From the NCBI GenBank assembly GCA_020860885.1, contig JAJBTS010000148.1, positions 1 to 26,625 of the forward strand: a stretch of 26,625 bases of DNA, in the 5' to 3' direction. The position numbers and the translations under genes were made by a program. Source of the stretch: Bacteroidales bacterium. GTDB lineage: Bacteria; Bacteroidota; Bacteroidia; Bacteroidales; Azobacteroidaceae. The notes beneath the pieces are model-generated. The model saw only the letters and a list, made by a program, of their open reading frames with translations, searched no databases and had not been told where the DNA came from. Position 1 is the stretch's first letter, and every line of letters starts with the position of its first letter. Shown in pieces: positions 1-6,991 of this stretch.

Positions 1-60
1 GCATACGATCATAAAATGAAGATTAAAAATATAAGAAGAATAAAAGCTGTAAAATTATAA
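1..60 (+). CDS. Probable 3' end of an upstream gene (partial)
   Basis: Reading from base 1, frame 1 stays open for 19 codons and ends at TAA (58-60); the other two + frames stop within the first 20 bases. The encoded tail is very basic (ends IKAVKL), as is common at the C-terminus of membrane or glycosyltransferase proteins of surface-polysaccharide clusters. The 25-nt gap to the next start matches the gap between the next two genes, which supports a preceding co-transcribed gene. Its family cannot be told from so little sequence, and chance openness over 60 bases is possible. Confidence 0.45.
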   Translation, partial: AYDHKMKIKNIRRIKAVKL

Positions 61-85
61 ACGTTCCTATCTCTTAAAAATCTGA

Positions 86-1450
86 ATGAAAAATATAGCT
101 GTTATTTTAGCGGGTGGAAGTGGGGCAAGGATGGATGAACCTATTCCCAAGCAGTTTCTGAAAGTCGCCGGTAAAAAGGTAATCGAACATACAATCGATG
201 TTTTCGAGCAAAATAAAAATATCGATGATATAATAATTGTAAGTAAAGCTGAATATATACCCGAAGTAGAACAGCTAATTATTAATAATCAATATACCAA
301 AGTCCGGAAAGTATTGCAAGGGGGCGAGGAAAGGTATCATTCCAGCTTGGCTGCAATCAATGCAGGCGAAAATGAAAAAGACAACCTTATTTTTCATGAT
401 GCTGTCCGTCCGCTGGTAAATAAACGGATTGTCGATGATTGCATTCAGGCACTGGAAACCTATCAGGCAGTAGATGTAGCTATTAAAACAACAGATACTA
501 TTATTGAAGTAAACCAGGAAGACCTTATTACTTCCATACCTCTTCGAGCTAAACTACGAAACGGGCAAACCCCACAATGTTTTAAACGGGGATTAATAAA
601 AAAAGCTTATGAAATAGCACTGAATGATCCTTATTTTATTACTACAGACGACTGTGGGGTCGTAAAAAAATATCTACCCGATACTCCTATTTATGTTGTT
701 GAAGGTGAAGTTTTCAATATGAAACTTACCTATCGAGAAGATTTGTTTTTGTTGGACAAACTCTTCCAACTAAAATCGATCAGCGACAATAGGGTACTGA
801 ATGAAAATGCTATTAAAGAACTAAAAGGTAAAGTAATGGTAGTTTTCGGAGGTAGCTATGGAATTGGGGAAGAAGTAGTAAAATTAGCAAAAAATTTAGG
901 AGCAAAAGTTTATTCTTTCAGCCGGACCCAAAATAATATTGATGTTTCGAACGATAAAGATATAAAAAAAGTTTTAGCGGAAATTGCCCATGAAAACGGA
1001 CATATCGACTATGTCGTATGTACTGCCGGATTACTGGTTAAAGAGGCTTTATACAGTATGAGTTATAACAAAATAATTCATAGTGTGAATGTCAATTTTA
1101 TAGGCTCTATCAATGTTGCAAAAGAATCGTACGCTTACTTAAAAGATTCCAAGGGATCCTTGCTTCTCTATACCAGTAGCAGCTATACCCGGGGAAGAAT
1201 GTTATACAGTATTTACTCTTCGACTAAAGCAGCTATCGTTAATTTAGTACAGGCCCTCAGTGAAGAATGGTTCTCTTTCGGTATCCGGATTAATTGCCTG
1301 AATCCGGAACGCACAAAAACTCCTATGCGAACAAAAAGCTTCGGAAACGAACCGGAAGAAACTTTACTTAATCCTGAAGTTGTAGCTATTGCATCTGTAA
1401 ACACACTCACTTCGTCTTTAACCGGTGAAGTCATAGATATACGAAAATAA
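86..1450 (+). CDS. Bifunctional ribitol-5-phosphate cytidylyltransferase / ribulose-5-phosphate reductase (CDP-ribitol synthase, Bcs1/Acs1-like)
   Basis: A cytoplasmic fusion enzyme of 454 aa. Residues 1 to about 230 are an IspD/TarI-type cytidylyltransferase: the nucleotide-binding loop LAGGSGARM lies at 8-16 and PKQF at 21-24. Residues about 245-454 are a short-chain dehydrogenase: the cofactor loop GGSYGIG is at 255-261, candidate catalytic serines at 364-366, and the YxxxK pair is Y377/K381. In Haemophilus influenzae Bcs1/Acs1 this domain pair reduces ribulose 5-phosphate to ribitol 5-phosphate and couples it to CTP, giving CDP-ribitol. The fused reductase and the LicD gene 25 nt downstream argue against an isoprenoid IspD role. 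The ATG at 86 sits directly before the conserved N-terminus. Sugar specificity is inferred from the architecture. Confidence 0.85.
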   Translation: MKNIAVILAGGSGARMDEPIPKQFLKVAGKKVIEHTIDVFEQNKNIDDIIIVSKAEYIPEVEQLIINNQYTKVRKVLQGGEERYHSSLAAINAGENEKDNLIFHDAVRPLVNKRIVDDCIQALETYQAVDVAIKTTDTIIEVNQEDLITSIPLRAKLRNGQTPQCFKRGLIKKAYEIALNDPYFITTDDCGVVKKYLPDTPIYVVEGEVFNMKLTYREDLFLLDKLFQLKSISDNRVLNENAIKELKGKVMVVFGGSYGIGEEVVKLAKNLGAKVYSFSRTQNNIDVSNDKDIKKVLAEIAHENGHIDYVVCTAGLLVKEALYSMSYNKIIHSVNVNFIGSINVAKESYAYLKDSKGSLLLYTSSSYTRGRMLYSIYSSTKAAIVNLVQALSEEWFSFGIRINCLNPERTKTPMRTKSFGNEPEETLLNPEVVAIASVNTLTSSLTGEVIDIRK

Positions 1451-1475
1451 AAACTATTGAAAGCTGAAATTAATA

Positions 1476-2423
1476 ATGAGAAGAGTAACAGCAGACTATT
1501 TGAACAAATTGGCAAAAGAAAAAGATGTCTTTTATATCTTCACGGAAGCAGAACGTAAAGATCTTCAAAGATGTTTATTCGAAATATATCTCGACATAGC
1601 TAAAGTATGTAGGAAATATAACTTATGTGCTATGATGTGCGGAGGCTCAGCTTTAGGAACTGTCAGGCATCAGGGATTTATCCCCTGGGACGATGACCTG
1701 GATATCATGATGTACAGGGAGGACTACAAAAAGCTGATCGAGGTTTTTGATAAAGAATTAGGCGACAAATATATATTATCCGTTCCCGGAAGAAAAGAAG
1801 AAAGCAATGAAACGTTCATGGAGGTAATTAAAAAGGATACCTTAATGAGAAGAGTCTATAATAATAAAAACAGACAAAATGGTATCCGGATAGATGTCTT
1901 TCCTATTGATAATACTCCATCCAATAAATTCAAAAGAAAAGTAATTGCTGGTTTGGCAAATAGCACCCGCATTATTATCGGATGTAAAACTTCCTGGGCC
2001 AACCGGAAAGATTCATTTTATAAAGAATGCCTGGCAACTACCCCGAAAATGACTGTGTATTATTACGCACGTCTTGCAGTAGGGATGTTATTCTCTTTTG
2101 TTCCTCACAGGTCCCTATGTAATTTCTTCGATAAGACAGTTTCCCGTACGAAAGAAGATACATACCAGTGTATTTCCATGGGACGTGATTACTATGAGGG
2201 AGAAGTTTTTCCTAAAGAAGTTTTCTTTCCGGCAAAAAAAGCCATCTTTGAAGGCGAAGAGGTATATATTCCTAATGATGTACATTCTTATCTGAAAAAC
2301 CTGTATGGAGATTATATGCAAATCCCTCCGGTGGAGAAAAGAGAACAGCATTTTGTTGTGGATTTCAGTTTCGATACCACAAAACCATCCGCTAAAACAA
2401 CATTTCCTGATCCATTGTCGTAA
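1476..2423 (+). CDS. LicD family phosphotransferase, probably adds ribitol phosphate to a surface glycan
   Basis: A 315-aa protein of the LicD family, a nucleotidyltransferase-fold group that transfers phosphocholine or phospho-alditol groups from CDP donors to glycans; the eukaryotic relatives fukutin/FKRP use CDP-ribitol. The diagnostic block is clear: GGSALG from residue 56, then RHQGFIPWDDDLDI with P70, W71 and the metal-binding acidic run D72-D74 and D76. No signal peptide is evident, so it is probably cytoplasmic or at the inner membrane. It starts 25 nt after a CDP-ribitol synthase gene, so CDP-ribitol is the likeliest donor; phosphocholine is the alternative, but no choline genes are visible. 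The acceptor glycan is unknown. Confidence 0.85.
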   Translation: MRRVTADYLNKLAKEKDVFYIFTEAERKDLQRCLFEIYLDIAKVCRKYNLCAMMCGGSALGTVRHQGFIPWDDDLDIMMYREDYKKLIEVFDKELGDKYILSVPGRKEESNETFMEVIKKDTLMRRVYNNKNRQNGIRIDVFPIDNTPSNKFKRKVIAGLANSTRIIIGCKTSWANRKDSFYKECLATTPKMTVYYYARLAVGMLFSFVPHRSLCNFFDKTVSRTKEDTYQCISMGRDYYEGEVFPKEVFFPAKKAIFEGEEVYIPNDVHSYLKNLYGDYMQIPPVEKREQHFVVDFSFDTTKPSAKTTFPDPLS

Positions 2424-2432
2424 GAAAATTAT

Positions 2433-3164
2433 ATGATGCAATCCTACTTTAATATATTATTGGAATTTGAAAAAACTAAAGTCAACAAAACTATCGAGGA
2501 TACTATCCTTTCAGGTAAAAAAGGATATGTTTGTGCCATAGAAGCCAATAATCTGGCTATCGCAAACAGGGATATCTCATTCAATAAAATCGTCAATAAT
2601 GCATTGGTAAACATTTGTGATGGAGCAAATATAGCTGCCTTAGCGGGACATATACATAAACAGAAATTTACTTCCTACAACGGCAATAGTATCTTCCTTC
2701 ATTATATCGGACAAAAAAAATTCAGGCACTTTTTTATCGGAAATACAACAGAAGTGCTGGATAGCCTTAAAAATAATTTAACAAAAATAGATCCGTCGAT
2801 TTCTAACATGACTTTTAAGGAACTTCCTTTCCTCAAAGTCGAAGATTTTGATTACAAAAATATAGCAGAAGAAATCAATCTCGATTCTGCAGATCTTATC
2901 TGGGTTTCCTTAGGAGCCCCCAAACAGGAAATATTTATGTCTAAACTTCTACCTTTCCTGGATAAAGGAGTAATGGTAGGCGTAGGCGCTGCCTTTAATT
3001 TTAATGCAAGTACCGGAAACGTAAAACGAGCTCCCCAATGGATGATCAATATACGTCTGGAATGGCTGTACCGTGCCTTTGAAGAGCCTAAGAAAAATGT
3101 TCCAAGATATTGTAATTTTTTAAAAATCCTACCTAAGTTATATTTGGAAGAGTGTAAGAAATAA
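2433..3164 (+). CDS. WecG/TagA/CpsF family glycosyltransferase (GT26)
   Basis: 243 aa, the usual length for this family, whose members add a sugar (for example N-acetylmannosamine or N-acetylmannosaminuronate) to a lipid-linked intermediate on the cytoplasmic face of the inner membrane. Family motifs are present in order: ANN at 38-40, the ICDG segment with the presumed catalytic Asp63, LGAPKQE at 160-166, VGVGAAFNF at 182-190, RAPQW at 199-203 and LEWLYR at 209-214 near the basic C-terminus. In Gram-positive bacteria TagA acts early in wall teichoic acid linkage-unit synthesis, which is notable beside ribitol-phosphate genes. The gene begins 9 nt after the LicD stop, with two tandem ATGs (2433, 2436). 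The donor sugar cannot be read from sequence. Confidence 0.85.
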   Translation: MMQSYFNILLEFEKTKVNKTIEDTILSGKKGYVCAIEANNLAIANRDISFNKIVNNALVNICDGANIAALAGHIHKQKFTSYNGNSIFLHYIGQKKFRHFFIGNTTEVLDSLKNNLTKIDPSISNMTFKELPFLKVEDFDYKNIAEEINLDSADLIWVSLGAPKQEIFMSKLLPFLDKGVMVGVGAAFNFNASTGNVKRAPQWMINIRLEWLYRAFEEPKKNVPRYCNFLKILPKLYLEECKK

Positions 3165-3176
3165 CTTAATAGTTCT

Positions 3177-4043
3177 ATGGAAAATACGAATCATTTCATT
3201 CTGACCCGTTTTAACATTCGGTTGTGGACTAAAGATAAGACCAATAGACCTACCCAAACTCCGGAATGGTTGAAAGAACGTTTCCGTTTGTTTGAACAGT
3301 ATTGTCTTCCTTCTGTTAAAAATCAGGATTGTAAAAATTTCAAATGGATCGTATTATTTGATGCGGAAACTCCTGATTTATATAAAAAGAAAATAACTGA
3401 CTATCAGAGCCAGTTTGAACCTTTTATTCCTTGCTTTGTTTCTGCGGAGGATGCTCAAAATTTCGTTCTTATTTTTCAGGAAGAAATCAAAAAACACCTG
3501 GATAAAACAAATAACAAAATAATCACAACGTATCTGGATAATGACGATGCAATACGTTATGATTATATCTCAGAAATACAAAAAGTATCTGCTCGGACTT
3601 CTCCCAAAACATTTATTTCTTTCACCTATGGCTTGCAATATTTCACTCAGCTAAATATCGCTACCAATATACGATATGAAAACAACCATTTCATCTCTTT
3701 TGTAGAGGATTGCAGCGATAACTCCAATATAAAGACCGTACAAGGATACGGCAGCCACTATTACATCAATCAATATAAGGAAACCAAAATACTGTATATC
3801 CATCAACCGGAAAAAGAAAAATGGATAGAAATTATCCATGGATCCAATGTAGATAACGATATAAAAATGACATTTAAAACAAAACTTATTACTGATAAGA
3901 ATAAACTCAGAAAGGAGTACGGAATTGATGTCACCCTGGCTAAAAATTCCACAATCTTATTTTTCACCAAATATATGCAACGGCTCTTTATGCAAGTGTT
4001 ACGAAGAACCAAATATAAATTCGTAAAAAGGAAATGGGACTGA
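3177..4043 (+). CDS. Putative rhamnosyltransferase-family glycosyltransferase
   Basis: 288 aa, resembling the 'putative rhamnosyl transferase' family (PF11316 type). The N-terminus has HFILTRFNIRLW, then EQYCLPSVKNQ (40-50) and FKWIVLFD (55-62), a pattern typical of this family, followed by a DxD-like metal/nucleotide-sugar site in TYLDNDDA (D121-D124). The C-terminus is strongly basic, suggesting peripheral attachment to the inner membrane. No signal peptide. It starts 12 nt after the GT26 gene and ends the tight + strand run, so it probably adds a sugar to the same glycan. Rhamnose is only the family label; the true donor is unknown. Confidence 0.7.
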   Translation: MENTNHFILTRFNIRLWTKDKTNRPTQTPEWLKERFRLFEQYCLPSVKNQDCKNFKWIVLFDAETPDLYKKKITDYQSQFEPFIPCFVSAEDAQNFVLIFQEEIKKHLDKTNNKIITTYLDNDDAIRYDYISEIQKVSARTSPKTFISFTYGLQYFTQLNIATNIRYENNHFISFVEDCSDNSNIKTVQGYGSHYYINQYKETKILYIHQPEKEKWIEIIHGSNVDNDIKMTFKTKLITDKNKLRKEYGIDVTLAKNSTILFFTKYMQRLFMQVLRRTKYKFVKRKWD

Positions 4044-4110
4044 CCTTTCATTTTGAACCAAACCTTATCATTCTTGTTTAAACCTTAGAAACTAATATAA
4101 TATAAAGTCT

Positions 4111-5565
4111 ATGAAAAACGGTGTAATGATGCAGTATTTCGAATGGAATCTGCCCAACGATGGAAATTTCTGGAATCAATTAAAAGAAGACGCAGAGCAT
4201 TTAAGTGATATTGGAGTCACTTCCGTATGGATTCCCCCGGCATACAAAGCAGACGAGCAACAAGATGAAGGTTATGCAACCTACGATTTATTTGACTTAG
4301 GCGAGTTCGATCAGAAAGGTACGGTACGTACCAAGTACGGAACCAAACAGGAACTGATCGATGCTATTACCGAATTGCATAAATATCAGATATCGGTTTA
4401 TCTGGATGCGGTAATGAACCACAAAGCAGGTGGTGAATACACCGAGAAATTCCAGGCTGTTGAAGTGGATCCGAATAACCGTGAGAAAAAGATCAGCGAT
4501 CCTTACGAGATTGAAGCTTATACAGGTTATAATTTCCCCGGAAGAGATAATAAATATTCGGACTTCAAATGGCATTGGTTTCATTTCGACGGTACCGATT
4601 ATAACGCTGCAAACCAGAAAAAAGCTATTTACAGGATTCTTGGAGAAGGTAAAAACTGGAGTCAGGGAGTAGACGATGAAAATGGGAACTACGATTACCT
4701 CATGTTTAACGATTTGGATCTGAACCACCCCGAAGTAGTAAAAGAATTATGCAAATGGGGTATATGGGTCTCCAACGAATTAAGCCTCGATGGAATGCGT
4801 TTAGATGCCATCAAACACATGGATGATATTTTCATCAAACAATTCCTGGATGCTGTAAGAAGTGACCGAGGCGCTAATTTCTATGCTGTAGGTGAATACT
4901 GGAAAAATGATTTCGACAGCTTAGAAGAATATCTGAAATACACCGACTATTCTCTGAACTTATTCGACGTTCCTTTGCATTATAAAATGTTCGAAGCGGC
5001 TCAGAAAGGAAGAGATTTTGACTTAACCAATTTACCCGATGATACGTTGGTAACCCGTTTCCCTGAGAATGCCGTTACTTTCGTGGACAATCACGATTCG
5101 CAGCATGGGAGCTCGTTAGAGTCGCAGGTTAAGTCGTGGTTCAAACCATTGGCATACGGATTGATCCTGCTCATGGAAAAAGGATATCCGTGTATCTTTT
5201 ATGGAGACTACTACCGTATGGGTGACCAGGAATCTCCACACCGCATAATTATTGATATTCTCCTGGAGGCCCGTAAAAAATATGCGTACGGCAAACAAAA
5301 TAATTATTTCGATCATCCGAACACCGTAGGATTTACACGTGAAGGAGACGATATAAGGGAAGATTCCGGACTGGCATTCCTGATGTCAAACGGAGAAGAC
5401 GGGGATAAAGTAATGTATGTAGGCGATGCTCATAAAGGAGAAACCTGGCATGAAATAACAGGTAGTATATCGGAAGAAGTGACTATCGGAGAAGATGGAA
5501 ATGCCCTTTTTAAAGTTCACGGCGGTAAAGTAGCTGTATGGGTGAAAAAAGAAACGAACAGTTAA
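4111..5565 (+). CDS. Cytoplasmic alpha-amylase, GH13 (subfamily 5-like)
   Basis: A 484-aa endo-acting alpha-1,4-glucan hydrolase with all four GH13 regions intact: DAVMNH at 99-104, GMRLDAIKH at 228-236 with nucleophile Asp232, GEYW with acid/base Glu262, and FVDNHD at 324-329 with transition-state stabiliser Asp329. The start GVMMQYFEWNLP and the all-beta C-terminal domain (about 395-484) match the bacterial liquefying amylase group that includes Bacillus amylases and E. coli AmyA. There is no signal peptide, so it should act on internal maltodextrins or glycogen. It lies 67 nt after the glycosyltransferase, with no terminator hairpin between them, so read-through is possible, but the function does not belong to glycan assembly. 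The ATG at 4111 begins exactly at the conserved N-terminus. Confidence 0.93.
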   Translation: MKNGVMMQYFEWNLPNDGNFWNQLKEDAEHLSDIGVTSVWIPPAYKADEQQDEGYATYDLFDLGEFDQKGTVRTKYGTKQELIDAITELHKYQISVYLDAVMNHKAGGEYTEKFQAVEVDPNNREKKISDPYEIEAYTGYNFPGRDNKYSDFKWHWFHFDGTDYNAANQKKAIYRILGEGKNWSQGVDDENGNYDYLMFNDLDLNHPEVVKELCKWGIWVSNELSLDGMRLDAIKHMDDIFIKQFLDAVRSDRGANFYAVGEYWKNDFDSLEEYLKYTDYSLNLFDVPLHYKMFEAAQKGRDFDLTNLPDDTLVTRFPENAVTFVDNHDSQHGSSLESQVKSWFKPLAYGLILLMEKGYPCIFYGDYYRMGDQESPHRIIIDILLEARKKYAYGKQNNYFDHPNTVGFTREGDDIREDSGLAFLMSNGEDGDKVMYVGDAHKGETWHEITGSISEEVTIGEDGNALFKVHGGKVAVWVKKETNS

Positions 5566-5569
5566 ATAC

Positions 5570-5636
5570 AAATTTTCGCACGTGTGATTTTTTAAAATGG
5601 AAGTCTGATTTAAAAAAATCGCACGTGTAAAAATTT
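5570..5636. terminator. Large inverted repeat between convergent genes, probable bidirectional terminator
   Basis: Left arm 5570-5596 and right arm 5609-5636 are near-complementary (core CACGTGTGATTTTTT against AAAAAAATCGCACGTG) around a 12-nt loop, giving a stem of about 27 bp with a few mismatches. It starts 5 nt after the amylase stop and ends 7 nt before the acyltransferase stop on the other strand. The arms carry A/T runs that give a U-tract in either direction. Convergent placement and symmetry fit an intrinsic terminator serving both genes. Confidence 0.75.
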
Positions 5637-5642
5637 ATACTT

Positions 5643-6776
5643 TTACGCAATAAAACGGCGCGTCAATTTGAACTGCCACATAATACGAACCACAATAAAG
5701 CTTATAATAAAAGAAGAAATTGCCATCGCAGCTATTTGCACTATGGCCGGCAACCCAAAAGAACTAAAGAAGTCATAAGCCATCTGGACGATCAGGAAAT
5801 GGCAAAGATAAATCCCGAAAGACAATTTGGCCATAAGTGATAAAAGAGGAGAGGAAGAAACAGTCAGCTTCTGTCCGATAATAAATATTGGAAAAGTCAT
5901 CATAAATACATTGATTCCCGCAAACAACCATACAATTTCAAGATTGGCATAATTACCCGGAAAATATTCTTGAGTAATAATAAATCCTCCGGAAGTAATT
6001 GCATATCCTGCCAGAAACATAGGTATTGAAACAGATAATGTTTTTTTCCACGACCATTGAAGAGGATATTTAACCAGATAATAAGATAAAATCAGGTAGC
6101 CTATAAATCCGGAGAAATAATAAAAAGTACCGTATTCGTTCCAGTCACATACTCCTAAAATGCCCATATTACCATAATTACCTGTATATCCCAATACGGG
6201 AGCAACCATTTTCACGTAAGGAAGAAGCAAAGATATTCCCCACACATACAACACTGTTTTTATGTCTTTTTTTGAAGCTTGTTTTAACCATACACTGATA
6301 ACAGGCATCACCAGATACAAACCGATCAGCATATACAGATACCACATTACCGTTGTATCAAAATTAAAATTAAACAGGAAAGTATACAGCTTTTTTAATG
6401 TTGCTGTCAATGTATGATCTTCATAAACGATAGATGGATTAGCCGTTGTTACTACATAATTTACATAGATAAAAAATAATACGGGCAATACAATGGACCA
6501 AAATACGAGGGGGGTAATAATACGCCCTATACGCTTTTTATAAAAAGACCGGATATCCATAGTAACGGGAAGCAGCAACACACCGATCATCATTACAAAA
6601 AGCGGGACACAACATCTTACCGCACTCCCGATAAGAGTTCCGGTGAGGAAAGCTCCCCGATCCGAATCAAACTGTCCGACAAAAGGATCACAACAATGAG
6701 AAACAACTACCAGAAAACAGGCCATAACACGCAAAAGATCAATCCAGCCAATGTTCTCTCTCTTCTTAATTTCCAT
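5643..6776 (-). CDS. Acyltransferase 3 family integral membrane protein (OafA/WecH-like)
   Basis: 377 aa, almost entirely hydrophobic, with about ten transmembrane segments. The N-terminal signature WIDLLRVMACFLVVVSHCCDPF (residues 11-32) contains the conserved membrane-embedded His27 of the acyltransferase-3 family, whose members move acyl groups (often acetyl) onto surface sugars or lipids in the inner membrane. It resembles the short WecH/OafA-like forms with no extra C-terminal SGNH domain. It is convergent with the amylase and therefore not in the polysaccharide operon, although it could still modify that glycan. Its promoter should lie in 6777-6840; no convincing Bacteroidota TAnnTTTG element was found there. 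The substrate is unknown. Confidence 0.85.
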   Translation of the reverse strand: MEIKKRENIGWIDLLRVMACFLVVVSHCCDPFVGQFDSDRGAFLTGTLIGSAVRCCVPLFVMMIGVLLLPVTMDIRSFYKKRIGRIITPLVFWSIVLPVLFFIYVNYVVTTANPSIVYEDHTLTATLKKLYTFLFNFNFDTTVMWYLYMLIGLYLVMPVISVWLKQASKKDIKTVLYVWGISLLLPYVKMVAPVLGYTGNYGNMGILGVCDWNEYGTFYYFSGFIGYLILSYYLVKYPLQWSWKKTLSVSIPMFLAGYAITSGGFIITQEYFPGNYANLEIVWLFAGINVFMMTFPIFIIGQKLTVSSSPLLSLMAKLSFGIYLCHFLIVQMAYDFFSSFGLPAIVQIAAMAISSFIISFIVVRIMWQFKLTRRFIA

Positions 6777-6840
6777 GAATATTTATTTAAGGATTAATAG
6801 ATTCGTAAAAGTCGTAAAAGTACACATATTAATCAAAAAA

Positions 6841-6970
6841 AGAGGTTGTCCAAAAAGTCAAAGATCTCATTGTCTGCCCCCCACCCCCTAACGGGGGCTA
6901 ATCTAATTAATGGTTCAAGGAGTCACATTTAGGGGATTTAGGGGCAGAAAGTTCTTTTTGGACAGCCTCT
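6841..6970. repeat. 130-bp element with terminal inverted repeats (MITE-like or intergenic repeat), possible terminator
   Basis: The outer 17 nt at 6841-6857 (AGAGGTTGTCCAAAAAG) and the reverse complement of 6954-6970 agree at 16 of 17 positions. Inside, TCTGCCCC (6873-6880) pairs with GGGGCAGA (6941-6948) and CCCCTA (6885-6890) with TAGGGG (6930-6935), so the element can fold into one long nested hairpin; a small CCCCC/GGGGG hairpin lies at 6884-6897. It has no coding capacity and no clear target-site duplication. The C/G-run core is out of character with the AT-rich flanks. It lies 21 nt downstream of the peptidase stop, so it may also end that transcript. The rest of the 6777-6991 spacer shows nothing else. 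Confidence 0.65.
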
Positions 6971-6991
6971 GCTTTACAAAGATGATAAAAA

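Noticed and set aside
86..780. IspD of the isoprenoid (MEP) pathway
   Set aside because: The IspD-like part is fused to a short-chain reductase and followed by LicD, which fits CDP-ribitol synthesis rather than isoprenoid synthesis.
4297..4728. 143-codon open frame on the - strand
   Set aside because: Antisense to conserved GH13 catalytic regions; no start context or motif.
5643..6776. Acyltransferase as a member of the ribitol-glycan operon
   Set aside because: It is on the opposite strand, convergent, and separated by a large terminator-like repeat; a functional link is possible but not shown.
6841..6970. Insertion sequence or CRISPR-like repeat
   Set aside because: No transposase frame inside, and only a single inverted-repeat unit, so neither an autonomous insertion sequence nor an array.
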